Counted from the first letter of the stretch, positions 42,214-52,831 are shown. The stretch is DNA of 64,000 bases from Bacteroidota bacterium (GCA_018816765.1 JAHIUX010000064.1:19564-83563), one strand, 5' to 3'. Translations and numbers: made by a program. Notes: generated from the sequence alone by a model not told the origin.

Positions 42214-43389
42214 ATGGAACTGCAATTGTACCTACAGCCCGTTTCTGCTGACCTGTTTCCTGCCGATGCGCAGTCGGTCAGGCGCAAATTGGTGAATACC
42301 ATTGAGGTGTACCGGGCAAATGGTCCATTTCCTGATCTCGATCACGCAGGGCTGGCCATCATTGGCGTGGAAGAAGGTCGCGGCAACGCCGATAACGCCG
42401 GATGTGCCAAAGCACCCGATGCCATCCGTAAAGCATTCTATGAGCTCTATTGCCATTGGCCCGATATCAAGATTGTCGATCTGGGAAATATCAAGGCTGG
42501 CCATAGCATCGAAGACACCTATTTTGCAATTAAAACTGTTGTGGGCCAGCTCGTCAGAAACAATATCACCACCATCATTCTGGGAGGAAGTCAGGACCTG
42601 ACGTTTGCCAATTACCAGGCCTACGAAAACACCGGACAACTGATCAATATTGTGGCCGTGGATCCAGCCTTCGACCTTGGACAGGATGAAGAAACGCTGA
42701 GTGCCTATTCGTACCTCAGCAAAATCATCATGCACCAGCCCAACTACCTGTTCAATTACACTAATCTCGGTTATCAATCGTACTATATTGATGCCGATGC
42801 AGTCGGGCTGATGAACAATATGTTTTTCGATGTATACCGCCTTGGCCTGGTCAAATCACAGCCCGAAGAAACCGAGCCTTATGTGCGCAATGCCGATATG
42901 CTGAGCTTCGACATCACTGCCGTAAGGGCTGCCGATGCACCGGGCAATGCCCGCCCTGTTCCCAATGGGTTTACAGGCGAAGAAGCCTGCCGCATCTGCC
43001 GCTATGCCGGAATGAGCGATAAGCTTTCTGCCATCGGGTTTTATGAATTCAATCCTTCCTTCGACAGACAGGAAATTACTGCCGGACTCATCGGACAAAT
43101 GATCTGGTACTTCATCGATGGCTTTGCCCACCGCCTGAATGACCTGCCAACAGAAGGGAGCCGCGATTTTGCCCGCTACAATGTGCGTATCGAAGGCAAT
43201 GAAGACGACGTGGTGTTCCTGCGCAGCAAAAAGACCGACCGCTGGTGGATCGACCTTTCCTCGGGCCGCAAGGACCGTAAAAAATATGAACGCCATTACT
43301 TTGTGCCCTGCTCGCAAAAAGACTACGAAAGCGCACTTCAGGACGATATTCCTGATCGCTGGTGGCAGTTTTACCAGAAATTAATGTAA
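42214..43389 (+). CDS. Arginase/formimidoylglutamase-fold protein with degenerate metal site
   Basis: Encodes 391 residues with the ureohydrolase fold order. Positions that normally bind the manganese pair are partly replaced: the GGGHD motif is GGSQD (near residue 128), the D-A-H-x-D motif is D-P-A-F-D (near 149), and the S-F-D-x-D motif is S-F-D-I-T (near 230), followed by the normal ADAPG. Three of six ligands are therefore missing. Annotated relatives are called formimidoylglutamase, but hydrolysis of guanidino substrates is doubtful. A C-terminal extension after residue 320 (RYNVRIEGNEDDVVFLRSK) is typical of the Bacteroidota branch. Confidence 0.8.
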   Translation: MELQLYLQPVSADLFPADAQSVRRKLVNTIEVYRANGPFPDLDHAGLAIIGVEEGRGNADNAGCAKAPDAIRKAFYELYCHWPDIKIVDLGNIKAGHSIEDTYFAIKTVVGQLVRNNITTIILGGSQDLTFANYQAYENTGQLINIVAVDPAFDLGQDEETLSAYSYLSKIIMHQPNYLFNYTNLGYQSYYIDADAVGLMNNMFFDVYRLGLVKSQPEETEPYVRNADMLSFDITAVRAADAPGNARPVPNGFTGEEACRICRYAGMSDKLSAIGFYEFNPSFDRQEITAGLIGQMIWYFIDGFAHRLNDLPTEGSRDFARYNVRIEGNEDDVVFLRSKKTDRWWIDLSSGRKDRKKYERHYFVPCSQKDYESALQDDIPDRWWQFYQKLM

Positions 43390-43400
43390 TCCGCGCGGGC

Positions 43401-43973
43401 TTATTTTACCCTGTCGGGATGTTGGCTCACAAAGGCTTTCCACCCAGTAAAACCTGCTTCACCACTGGTTTTTCCCGACTGAAAAAAATGACAGACGGCT
43501 GCAGCCAGACCATCCGTCGCATCAAGAAATTCAGGTTGATTTTCGAACTTGAGGAGAGTCTGTAACATCGCACCCACCTGCTCTTTCGAAGCATTGCCGT
43601 TTCCGGTGATCGACTGTTTGATCTTGCGTGGACTGTACTCAAAAATGGGCATATCGCTGTATAATGCCGCGGCCATAGCCACACCCTGTGCACGCCCCAG
43701 CTTGAGCATCGACTGCACGTTTTTTCCAAAAAATGGTGCCTCCACGGCCAGCTCATCGGGATGGTATTCGCGTATCAGCTCGAGTGTCCGGTCGAAAATC
43801 TTTTTTAACTTTATCGCATGATTCGGATACTTTCCCAGCTTCAACACCCCCATGACCATCATCTCCATGGTTTTACCTTTTTGATGAATCAATCCGTAAC
43901 CCATGATGGCTGTGCCGGGGTCGATGCCAAGTATGATGCGGTCAGTTTTCAATTTATTGTCGGATATTCGCAT
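43401..43973 (-). CDS. ruvC: Holliday junction endonuclease RuvC
   Basis: Encodes 190 residues from [20 protein letters not shown]. Catalytic acids: D in [12 protein letters not shown] near residue 18, E in [10 protein letters not shown] near 78 and D in [13 protein letters not shown] near 155. It resolves recombination intermediates with RuvAB, whose genes are not here. Its ATG is separated by two bases from the ATG of the divergent flippase-like gene, an unusually tight arrangement. Confidence 0.95.
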   Translation of the reverse strand: MRISDNKLKTDRIILGIDPGTAIMGYGLIHQKGKTMEMMVMGVLKLGKYPNHAIKLKKIFDRTLELIREYHPDELAVEAPFFGKNVQSMLKLGRAQGVAMAAALYSDMPIFEYSPRKIKQSITGNGNASKEQVGAMLQTLLKFENQPEFLDATDGLAAAVCHFFQSGKTSGEAGFTGWKAFVSQHPDRVK

Positions 43974-43975
43974 GA

Positions 43976-45001
43976 ATGAAAACAAAGGTACGTAAAAGGA
44001 TTAATCTGTTGCTAAGGGGACTGATTGTGGTGGTCACCGTTTGGTTTGTCTTTGACCAGATTCTGCACCGGCGCGACCTCACTCCCTTGCAATATGCTGT
44101 GCGCGATGCCATTGACGGAAAGGCCTTTTATCCGGTAATGGCGATGCTGCTGTTTCTGATGGTGGTGAACCTTTCGATAGAAACGCTTAAATGGAAAAAG
44201 CTGATCGACAAGCTCGAAACAGTGAAGTTTAACCGTGCCTTCACCGCAGTGCTCACCGGAATTTCGGTAAGTATGTTTACTCCCAACAGGGTCGGCGATT
44301 ACCTGGGGCGCGTGTTTGTTCTGCAAGACTCGAGCCACATCAAAGGCATACTGGTGACCATCATCGGGAGTTTTGCCCAGCTGTTGTCGACACTGATAGC
44401 AGGCGGTATCGCCCTGATGTTCTTCCTGCCGTCGTACCACGATGCCCTGCTCACCGACTATTCGTGGATTTACACCGGCACCGTAGTGATTGCCTCCGGA
44501 ACCATGTTGGTTGCACTGCTCCTCTATTTCCATGTCCCGGTACTGAAGGCTGTTGCCGGACTTTTATTCCCGAAACACCGCGAAAAAGTGACCGGTTATG
44601 CTGCTGTGTTTTCCCTCTACACCAAATACGAACTGCTGCATGTGCTGCTCCTGGGTATGGCCCGTTACCTGGTGTTTTCCTTTCAGTATTACCTCTTGTT
44701 GCGCCTGTTTGGTGTGGACCTCGGATACCTGCCTTCGATGATGCTGATTGCATTAACCTATCTGATTCTGACCATGATACCTACTATGGCCCTGATTGAG
44801 CTTGGCGTGAGGGGCTCGGTGAGTTATTACCTGTTCAGCCTTTACCTTTCGGCCAACGGCCTGTGGGTTGAGGGCTACAACATTTCGGTGCTGGCAGCAT
44901 CCACCTCGCTCTGGCTGATTAACCTCGCTTTTCCGGCCCTGCTGGGGACCTTCTTCGTTTACCGGCTCAAGTTCATCAGGAGGAGAGATTATGGCGACTG
45001 A
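43976..45001 (+). CDS. Lysylphosphatidylglycerol synthase TM region-like (UPF0104) membrane protein
   Basis: Encodes 341 residues with a very basic start ([15 protein letters not shown]) and about eight transmembrane segments. Motifs of the UPF0104 family: [23 protein letters not shown] near residue 95 and [17 protein letters not shown] near 265. The soluble synthetase domain of MprF is absent, so a flippase or lipid-handling role is likely. The stop overlaps the start of the next gene by 11 bp, suggesting joint function with that glycosyltransferase. Confidence 0.88.
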   Translation: MKTKVRKRINLLLRGLIVVVTVWFVFDQILHRRDLTPLQYAVRDAIDGKAFYPVMAMLLFLMVVNLSIETLKWKKLIDKLETVKFNRAFTAVLTGISVSMFTPNRVGDYLGRVFVLQDSSHIKGILVTIIGSFAQLLSTLIAGGIALMFFLPSYHDALLTDYSWIYTGTVVIASGTMLVALLLYFHVPVLKAVAGLLFPKHREKVTGYAAVFSLYTKYELLHVLLLGMARYLVFSFQYYLLLRLFGVDLGYLPSMMLIALTYLILTMIPTMALIELGVRGSVSYYLFSLYLSANGLWVEGYNISVLAASTSLWLINLAFPALLGTFFVYRLKFIRRRDYGD

Positions 45002-46139
45002 GTTCCTGCACTGGTTCATCTTTTTTACGGCAATCAGTGGCCTGCTCTACCTGATCCTGATTGCCATTTACACCTATGGCTGGTATTTTATTCAGGAGCC
45101 TGAAAACCACGAACAAAGGCATCAACAGACCATGGTTAGTGTGTTGGTGGCTGCCCGTAACGAAGCGGATCATATTACCGCCCTGCTCGATGCCCTGCGC
45201 AAACAGCGCTATCCCCTTTCGCTGGTGGAAGTGATCATTGCCGATGACCATTCGTCGGATAACACCATTGCACTGATCAATGCCTTTGCTGCAGAAAACC
45301 CATCACCATCGCTCAGGGTCATAAGCGCAACAGCTAAGGGGAAAAAAGCAGCACTCGGGGCTGCATTGCTGTTGGCCAAAGGCGACATCCTCCTCTTTAC
45401 CGATGCCGACTGCCTGCCAGCACCAGGGTGGATTGCTGAAATGACTGCCCGATTGTCAACAGGCGAACAGAAAATGATCCTTGGACCAGTAATGCTCGAT
45501 CCCGCGCGGTCCTTGTTCGAAAAGCTGCAGTCGCTTGAGTTCATGAGCCTGATCGGTTCAACGGCCGGTGCCTGTGCCACAGGCTCGCCACTCATGGGAA
45601 ACGGCGCCAGCCTGGCCGTTACGCGTAAGGCACTCGAAGAAGTCAGTACCTCAGCGATGAACAGCGCTTACGCCTCAGGCGATGATGTGTTTCTGATGTT
45701 CGCCTTTGTGAAAAAATTCGGCCGCAAGGCCATCGGTTTCGCCCGATCGGCCGAAGCCATCGTGCGCAGCCGGCCCAAACCCGACCTCGGCGGATTTATA
45801 CAGCAACGCCTGCGATGGGTTTCAAAAAGCAAAGGATACACCCATCCCTTGATTATCTTTCCGGCACTGATCGTGTTGCTGTTCAATCTGGCCCTCTTTG
45901 GCACCATGATCATGGCCTTTTTTCTTCCACCATTATGGCTGGTTTATGCGCTGCTGATCGGTTTTAAGTTTTTTGTCGATTACCCTTTGCTTCTGGCAAC
46001 AGCAAGGCTGATGCAACGGAAATCGCTCCTGCTTCTGGTTCTTCCGCTTGCCTGTGTTTATCCGGTGTATGTCAGCCTCATTGCCGTGGCAGGATTTGTG
46101 CTTCCATTTACCTGGAAAAACCGCAGCTACAGCAGCTGA
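44991..46139 (+). CDS. Membrane-bound family 2 glycosyltransferase
   Basis: Encodes 382 residues. TM1 near residues 8-30, then a GT-A domain with VSVLVAARNEADHI near 45, DDHSSDNT near 88, FTDADCLPAPGWI near 138 and QQRLRWVSKSKG near 268 (the QxxRW motif of processive enzymes). Two or three TM segments end the protein. It would transfer sugars on the cytosolic face to a lipid acceptor. Translationally overlapped with the flippase-like gene. Confidence 0.9.
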   Translation: MATEFLHWFIFFTAISGLLYLILIAIYTYGWYFIQEPENHEQRHQQTMVSVLVAARNEADHITALLDALRKQRYPLSLVEVIIADDHSSDNTIALINAFAAENPSPSLRVISATAKGKKAALGAALLLAKGDILLFTDADCLPAPGWIAEMTARLSTGEQKMILGPVMLDPARSLFEKLQSLEFMSLIGSTAGACATGSPLMGNGASLAVTRKALEEVSTSAMNSAYASGDDVFLMFAFVKKFGRKAIGFARSAEAIVRSRPKPDLGGFIQQRLRWVSKSKGYTHPLIIFPALIVLLFNLALFGTMIMAFFLPPLWLVYALLIGFKFFVDYPLLLATARLMQRKSLLLLVLPLACVYPVYVSLIAVAGFVLPFTWKNRSYSS

Positions 46140-46274
46140 AGGTGTCGGCAGCGCCTCATCGTGACAAGGAATAATTGTTCTTGTTTCCTGTTTGACACTT
46201 TGTTTCGTCAAACCCGCGGATTAGGTGTTTTCTATGCGCAATTGATTCGTGTTTATCATTTGCGACAACAGCAA

Positions 46275-46309
46275 ACGGGCGTGGTCTGCTCTGCGCAAAC
46301 CACGCCCGT
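46275..46309 (-). terminator. Terminator of argF
   Basis: Arms ACGGGCGTGGT and ACCACGCCCGT are perfect, 22 bp beyond the argF stop. T content downstream on the minus strand is modest. Confidence 0.7.
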
Positions 46310-46331
46310 CATATGCGCTAAGTGTTTTTTT

Positions 46332-47333
46332 CTAGCTTCCTAAAGTAGCCACCATCACAGCCTTGATGGTATGCAGGCGGTTTTCGGCTTCGTCGAAGAC
46401 CAGGGATGCCGGCGACTCAAACACCTCGTCGTTAACTTCCATGGCCTCAACACCGAATTTCTGGAAAATCTGTTCGCCAATGGTGGTTTGGCGGTTGTGG
46501 AAAGCAGGCAGGCAGTGCAGGAATTTCACCTTGGGGTTTCCTGTCTTTTCGAGCATTGACTTGTTCACCTGGTAAGGAAGCATCATCCTGATGCGCTCTT
46601 CCCACACGCTGTCGGCTTCGCCCATCGATACCCAAACATCGGTATACAGGAAATCGACGCCTTTCACGCCTTCATCAACACTGTCTGTGAGGGTGATTTT
46701 TGCACCTGTTTCTGTTGCAATTTCGCGGCAGGTAGCCACAAGCGCTTCCTCCGGCCACATCTGTTTCGGAGCAACAGCCCTGAAGTCCATTCCCATCTTG
46801 GCAGCGCCCACCATCAGTGAGTTGCCCATATTGTTACGGGCATCGCCCAGGTAGGCAAAGCTAAGCTGATGCAGGGGCTTGTCGCTGTGTTCCATCATGG
46901 TGAGGAAGTCAGCAAGGATCTGCGTTGGGTGAAACTCGTTGGTGAGTCCGTTCCATACAGGTACGCCGGCATATTTTCCCAATTCTTCAACAATATCCTG
47001 GCCATAGCCACGATATTCAATACCATCATACATGCGGCCCAGTACCCTGGCGGTGTCTTTCATCGACTCTTTCTTGCCAATCTGTGAACCACTGGGGCCG
47101 AGATAAGTAACACGGGCTCCCTGATCGAAAGCAGCCACTTCGAACGCACAACGGGTGCGTGTTGAGTCTTTTTCGAAGATCAGGGCAATATTTTTGCCCT
47201 TCAGGCGCTGCTGCTCGGTGCCGGCATATTTTGCCTTTTTCAGGTCAGCGGATAATTCAAGGAGGAACTGGATTTCCTTCGGGGTGAAATCAAGCAGTTT
47301 GAGAAAATTTCTGTTTCTGAGATTGAAAGCCAT
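46332..47333 (-). CDS. argF: Ornithine carbamoyltransferase
   Basis: Encodes 333 residues. Carbamoyl phosphate site [15 protein letters not shown] near residue 52, [16 protein letters not shown] near 138, [16 protein letters not shown] near 158 and [11 protein letters not shown] near 272 (ornithine site) are all canonical. The HCLPAF sequence favours true ornithine rather than acetyl- or succinylornithine as substrate, which many Bacteroidota use. It makes citrulline; without other arg or arc genes nearby, biosynthetic and catabolic roles cannot be separated. Confidence 0.93.
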   Translation of the reverse strand: MAFNLRNRNFLKLLDFTPKEIQFLLELSADLKKAKYAGTEQQRLKGKNIALIFEKDSTRTRCAFEVAAFDQGARVTYLGPSGSQIGKKESMKDTARVLGRMYDGIEYRGYGQDIVEELGKYAGVPVWNGLTNEFHPTQILADFLTMMEHSDKPLHQLSFAYLGDARNNMGNSLMVGAAKMGMDFRAVAPKQMWPEEALVATCREIATETGAKITLTDSVDEGVKGVDFLYTDVWVSMGEADSVWEERIRMMLPYQVNKSMLEKTGNPKVKFLHCLPAFHNRQTTIGEQIFQKFGVEAMEVNDEVFESPASLVFDEAENRLHTIKAVMVATLGS

Positions 47334-47397
47334 GGTGTTTGCTATTTGTTATGGTGATAAAATATTGATTCAACTTCTCTTACACGGTTTCTGCCCG

Positions 47398-47405
47398 CAA
47401 AAATA
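47398..47405 (-). promoter_or_regulatory. Predicted -7 element TATTTTTG of argF
   Basis: Exact TAnnTTTG match on the minus strand, 64 bp upstream of the argF start. No ARG-box-like palindrome was noticed around it. Confidence 0.5.
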
Positions 47406-47451
47406 GGGATTTTTGTGAAATCATTAACAAACCGCTGATGCGAAAAAGCGC

Positions 47452-47459
47452 TAATTTTG
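47452..47459 (+). promoter_or_regulatory. Predicted -7 element TAATTTTG giving a near-leaderless mRNA
   Basis: TAATTTTG followed by CGCC and the ATG of the DUF3109 gene: almost the same context as at 19794 (TAATTTTG, CACC, ATG). Confidence 0.6.
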
Positions 47460-47463
47460 CGCC

Positions 47464-48027
47464 ATGATCATCATCGACAATACCATCGTCAGCACTGCTT
47501 TTCTGCAGGCACACTTCATCTGCGACCTTTCGCGCTGCAAAGGCAATTGCTGTGTTCTAGGCGATGCCGGGGCCCCACTCGACGAAAAGGAGATTGGCCT
47601 GCTCGAAGACCAGCTCGATGGAATCAGGCCCTATATGACCGAAGCAGGCCTCCGTGTGGTGGACGAGCAGGGTGTGTTTGACTATGATGCCGGCGGGCAG
47701 TTTGTTACGCCCCTGGTGAACGACCGCGAATGCGCCTTTACCAACTTTCACCAAAACGGTGTGAGCTATTGCGCCATCGAAAAGGCTTTTTCCGACGGAA
47801 ATTCAAGCTTCCGCAAGCCCGTCAGCTGCCACCTGTATCCGGTGAGGCTTGCCGAAAAAGACGGCTTTATCCATATCCTTTACCACCAGTGGAGCATCTG
47901 TGTGCCGGCGGTGAGAAAAGGCAACCAGGCCAGGCTGCCCCTGTATGTGTTTCTGAAAGACGCCCTTAGCCGCCGCTTCGGTGCCGAATGGTACGATCGC
48001 CTCGATAAAGAAGCGAGGAAAGGTTGA
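47464..48027 (+). CDS. DUF3109 family cysteine-rich protein
   Basis: Encodes 187 residues. Conserved cysteines of the family are spread through the chain: C-D-L-S-R-C-K-G-N-C-C near residues 21-31, CAFTNF near 90, YCAIEKAF near 102, CHLYPVR near 120 and ICVPAV near 141. The pattern resembles the YkgJ-type metal-binding cluster (CxxC...C), so iron-sulfur or zinc binding is plausible. Function unknown. Confidence 0.9.
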   Translation: MIIIDNTIVSTAFLQAHFICDLSRCKGNCCVLGDAGAPLDEKEIGLLEDQLDGIRPYMTEAGLRVVDEQGVFDYDAGGQFVTPLVNDRECAFTNFHQNGVSYCAIEKAFSDGNSSFRKPVSCHLYPVRLAEKDGFIHILYHQWSICVPAVRKGNQARLPLYVFLKDALSRRFGAEWYDRLDKEARKG

Positions 48028-48028
48028 A

Positions 48029-48068
48029 GGGTTAACGGGTTAACGGGTTGACGGGTTGACGGGTTGAC
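48029..48068 (+). repeat. Five tandem 8-bp repeats GGGTTRAC
   Basis: Five direct units (two GGGTTAAC, three GGGTTGAC) start 2 bp after the DUF3109 stop codon and lead into the 66-bp repeats. Confidence 0.9.
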
Positions 48069-48200
48069 GGGTCCCGTCTCGTCCTAAGACGAGACGAGGA
48101 TGCACGTCTCGGTCTCAAACGAGACGGCATTAACGGGTCCCGTCTCGTCCTAAGACGAGACGAGGATGCACGTCTCGGTCTCAAACGAGACGGCATTGAC
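48069..48200. repeat. Two 66-bp tandem repeats with nested palindromes
   Basis: Two units differing by one base. Each holds a perfect hairpin CGTCTCGTC-CTAA-GACGAGACG (48075-48096 and 48141-48162) and a second CGTCTCG/CGAGACG pair. The unit ends in the same GGGT and TRAC sequences as the adjoining 8-bp repeats. Intergenic between DUF3109 and ferritin. Confidence 0.93.
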
Positions 48201-48282
48201 GGGTTCATTGGTTCAGGGGTCCGGTTTGCCCTAAGCGCATCGCTTCGGTACTGATCCCCTGATTTTTCTTCAACTGCAAATC

Positions 48283-48798
48283 CTACAGCTGTGGAACAGG
48301 TGCTGCAGCGGCTGCCATCGCACTGAGGTCTTTGTCGATATGGAACATGCCGGCCTTGTCTTCGCCAACAAGCCTGATCTTATCGAGTATTGTGCTCATT
48401 GTTTTTTCTTCCTCAATCTGCTCATTGATATACCATTGGAGGAAATTTCCGGTGGTATAATCTTTCTGCTCAAGGGTTACACCATACAGCTCATTGATGG
48501 AAGCGGTGATGTATTCTTCGTGTTTCATGACCTGCTGAAACACATCGAGCAAAGAGGTAAAGTCGGCCACGGGCTTGTCGAGGGCCATGAGGGCGGCTTT
48601 TCCGCCACGGTCGTTTACATAGTGCACAAACTTCAGCTGGTGCATGCGTTCTTCATCGGTCTGACGGTAAAGAAAAGCAGCTGCTCCCGGAAATCCATTG
48701 GCTTCGCACCAGATGGCCATCGAAAGGTACAGGCGCGATGAAAATTCTTCCCTGCGGATTTGCTCGTTAATGGCGGCTTCAACGTTTTTGTTCATCAT
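48283..48798 (-). CDS. ftnA: Ferritin
   Basis: Encodes 171 residues. The four-helix bundle shows ferroxidase ligands: E in INEQIRREEFSSRLYL near residue 17, E and H in QTDEERMHQLKF near 50-53, E in EYITASINELY near 95 and the Q/E in WYINEQIEEEK near 130. It oxidises and stores iron. The C-terminus is short and Ala/Pro-rich (AMAAAAAPVPQL). Single gene; no Fur-like box recognised. Confidence 0.95.
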   Translation of the reverse strand: MMNKNVEAAINEQIRREEFSSRLYLSMAIWCEANGFPGAAAFLYRQTDEERMHQLKFVHYVNDRGGKAALMALDKPVADFTSLLDVFQQVMKHEEYITASINELYGVTLEQKDYTTGNFLQWYINEQIEEEKTMSTILDKIRLVGEDKAGMFHIDKDLSAMAAAAAPVPQL

Positions 48799-48889
48799 GA
48801 TCGGGTATGTGTTTATTGGTTTATCTAATGGTCAGTAATCACCTTATGGCATCAATTTGCCCATGCCGGAAGGCCGCGCCCAAAATCCG

Positions 48890-49774
48890 TTAGCCGTTCA
48901 GTGCGTTGGCACCACCCACGATTTCAAGGATTTCCTTGGTAATGGCCGCCTGACGGGCCTTGTTGTACGACAGTTTCAGCTCTTTGATCAGGTCCGATGC
49001 ATTGTCGGTTGCCTTGTTCATGGCAATCATACGCGCACCGTGCTCCGAAGCAAAGCTATCCAGCAGCACCTTATAAAACTGAATCTTCAGTGTTTTAGGA
49101 ATCAGTTCGTTGAGGATCTGTTCTTTGCCCGGCTCATAGATATAGTCAATGTCGGAAGTCACCGCATTTTCGTCCCTTGCCGGAAGATCCACGGGCAAAA
49201 ACTGTTCGGTAGTAAGTTCCTGGGTGCCTGCATTCTTAAACTTATTGTATACAAACACGATACGGTCAAACTTTTCGGCTGTATAATCTTCCATCAGTCG
49301 GTTTGCCAGCACAACCACATTGCTGAAGGTGAGGTTGTCGAACAGGTGGTTATCCGACCCCAGCATATTGTATTTGCGGTTACGGAAAAATTCATCGCCC
49401 TTTTTCCCGATGCAAAACAACTGCAAAGTGCCATTGCCGAGCTGGGTTTTGTATTCGTCGTTGATCAGCCTGACGGTGGCCCTGGTTACATTGGCATTAA
49501 ACGCACCACACAGTCCCCTGTTGGAGGTTACCGGAATGATGAGCACCTTTTCGGCCTGGCGTACCACCGAAAACTGTCCTCCGCTACCATCGCCGGCCTG
49601 GGCACTGAGGTTTTTCATCAGGTCGTGCAACTTGGCAGCATAGGGGCGCATGGTGATGATGGCGTTCTGCGCGCGGCGCAACTTGGAGGCGGCCACCATC
49701 TTCATGGCACTGGTAATCTGCTTTGTTGAGTTTACCGATTCAATCCTGGTTCGTACTTCTTTTAAGTTTGGCAT
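48890..49774 (-). CDS. atpG: ATP synthase F1 gamma subunit
   Basis: Encodes 294 residues. The N-terminal MPNLKEVRTRIESVNSTKQITSAMKMVAASKL and C-terminal LIKELKLSYNKARQAAITKEILEIVGGANAL are the two long coiled-coil helices of the rotor shaft; GLCGAFNANV near 90 is the family signature. Last gene of atpBEFHAG. Confidence 0.96.
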   Translation of the reverse strand: MPNLKEVRTRIESVNSTKQITSAMKMVAASKLRRAQNAIITMRPYAAKLHDLMKNLSAQAGDGSGGQFSVVRQAEKVLIIPVTSNRGLCGAFNANVTRATVRLINDEYKTQLGNGTLQLFCIGKKGDEFFRNRKYNMLGSDNHLFDNLTFSNVVVLANRLMEDYTAEKFDRIVFVYNKFKNAGTQELTTEQFLPVDLPARDENAVTSDIDYIYEPGKEQILNELIPKTLKIQFYKVLLDSFASEHGARMIAMNKATDNASDLIKELKLSYNKARQAAITKEILEIVGGANALNG

Positions 49775-49805
49775 CCTTTTACAAATTTATTCCTATCTGA
49801 GGCTG

Positions 49806-51386
<1,581 letters not shown>

Positions 51387-51405
51387 AATCCGTTATTTCT
51401 AGTAA

Positions 51406-51963
51406 TTAAAATCCTTTAATAAATAAGTTTTTGTCAAAATCGCTGTGCAAGCGCTTGATAACCTTGCTGATGCTGGCATTGTACTGATAATCGTCGAGTT
51501 TCAGTACAAATCCGCCAATCAGGCTTTCATCAATGTGTGCATCGATTTGTATTTCCTTGCCGGTGCGCTGATGCATGATGCCGGTGATCTTTTCCTGCAG
51601 GCCTGCATCAACGGGTGTTGCCGTTGTAAGTGTTACCACAGCAATGTGCCTGTAGTCCAGATAGAACTCGCCAAAATACCTGGCAATCAGCTGAATCTCC
51701 ATCTCACGGCCTTTGCGGATAAGGATATCCATGAAAGCCAGCGAAAGGGTGCTCAGGTGCTGCTCAAAGATGCGCCGCATAACCAGTTTCTTGCGGGCGG
51801 GAGGCACCACAGGGTTTGTCATCAGCTTGCGCAACTCGCGGTTTTCGCTCATCACCACCGTAACAAGTTCCATATCGGCTTTCACCGCGTCGAGTACCTT
51901 GTCTTCAATGGCCAGATCGAAAAGGGCCTTTGCGTAACGCTTTGCTAGGAGAATGTTCTTCAT
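51406..51963 (-). CDS. atpH: ATP synthase F1 delta subunit (OSCP)
   Basis: Encodes 185 residues. Starts AKRYAKALFDLAIE, the OSCP signature, and ends with ESLIGGFVLKLDDYQYNASISKVIKRL. It links F1 to the peripheral stalk. Located 19 bp before atpA and 30 bp after atpF. Confidence 0.95.
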   Translation of the reverse strand: MKNILLAKRYAKALFDLAIEDKVLDAVKADMELVTVVMSENRELRKLMTNPVVPPARKKLVMRRIFEQHLSTLSLAFMDILIRKGREMEIQLIARYFGEFYLDYRHIAVVTLTTATPVDAGLQEKITGIMHQRTGKEIQIDAHIDESLIGGFVLKLDDYQYNASISKVIKRLHSDFDKNLFIKGF

Positions 51964-51993
51964 GCCTTGGTGTTGCTGTTTATTACGGCCGGC

Positions 51994-52488
51994 TTAGTTA
52001 AGCCTGGCTTCGTCTATCAGTTTATCAATGTATTCCGTCTGTGCCTGCGACGATTTCATCTTTTCACGCAGGATCATTTCGGCAATATCAATGGAGATTT
52101 TTGCCAGCTGGTTTTTCATTTCAACCACGGCTGCCATTTTCTCGTTTTCGATGCGTTCCCTGGCGCTTTCCACAATGCGGTTTGCCTCTTCATTGGCTTT
52201 CTCACGGGCGTCCTCGAGCATTTTATCCCTGATTTTCCGTGCATCATTCATGATGGCATCGCGTTCTTCCTTGGCTTCTTTCAGCAGTTTTTCGTTGTCG
52301 ATCTTCAGCTTTTTCATCTCTTCCCTGGTGAGGTCGGCAGCCTGCAAGGCTTCTTCGATGTGCTGCTCACGCTCTTTCAGCGCGCGCATGATCGAAGGCC
52401 AGGCAAATTTAGCCAGCACGAAAAATACGGTTCCAAAGGCCAGGGTCATCCAAAAGATCAATCCAATACCCGGGTTAACTAATTCCAT
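51994..52488 (-). CDS. atpF: ATP synthase Fo b subunit
   Basis: Encodes 164 residues. One membrane segment (GLIFWMTLAFGTVFFVLAKF, residues 8-27) is followed by a long charged helix of the stator stalk (EREQHIEEALQAADLTREEMKKL). A single b gene implies a homodimeric stalk. Confidence 0.96.
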   Translation of the reverse strand: MELVNPGIGLIFWMTLAFGTVFFVLAKFAWPSIMRALKEREQHIEEALQAADLTREEMKKLKIDNEKLLKEAKEERDAIMNDARKIRDKMLEDAREKANEEANRIVESARERIENEKMAAVVEMKNQLAKISIDIAEMILREKMKSSQAQTEYIDKLIDEARLN

Positions 52489-52521
52489 ATGTTTTGGTAT
52501 TTACTGTTAAAATCAAATAAT

Positions 52522-52554
52522 CCCTGCAAGGCAACCAACCGTTACCTTGCAGGG
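52522..52554 (-). terminator. Hairpin between atpE and atpF (attenuator or stabiliser)
   Basis: Perfect 10-bp arms CCCTGCAAGG and CCTTGCAGGG with a 13-base loop lie in the 82-bp gap between atpE and atpF, inside the operon. Downstream on the minus strand is ATTATTTGATTTT, so partial termination or RNA stabilisation of the c-subunit message is possible. Confidence 0.6.
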
Positions 52555-52570
52555 GTTTTTCACTTGACTG

Positions 52571-52831
52571 TTAAAGGAATACAATCAGCAGACACACTAC
52601 GATCGCAAAGAAAGCAACACCTTCGATAAGCGCTGCCGATACGATCATGTTGGAACGGATGTCGCCTGCAGCTTCGGGCTGACGGGCAATCGATTCCAGT
52701 GCGCTGCGGCCGATCTGACCAATGCCCATACTGGCACCGATAGTGGCAATACTTGCTCCGAGTCCGGCAGCCATCTTAGCAATAGGAGTCAGGTCGCTTG
52801 CAGCCTGCAACAAAATGGTTAATAAATTCAT
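52571..52831 (-). CDS. atpE: ATP synthase Fo c subunit
   Basis: Encodes 86 residues forming a two-helix hairpin. Helix 1 is Gly/Ala-rich (KMAAGLGASIATIGASMGIGQ), the polar loop reads ALESIARQPEA, and helix 2 carries the ion-binding glutamate in AALIEGVAFFAIVVCLL. The residues around this Glu (EGV) lack the Ser/Thr partner typical of sodium-dependent rings, so proton use is more likely. Confidence 0.96.
   Translation of the reverse strand: MNLLTILLQAASDLTPIAKMAAGLGASIATIGASMGIGQIGRSALESIARQPEAAGDIRSNMIVSAALIEGVAFFAIVVCLLIVFL

Noticed and set aside
43974..43985. Longer RuvC starting at an upstream TTG
   Set aside because: It would overlap the divergent flippase-like gene and adds residues absent from the family; the ATG at 43973 is sufficient.
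48069..48200. CRISPR-like repeat array
   Set aside because: The two 66-bp units are directly adjacent with no spacers and no cas genes exist in the window.
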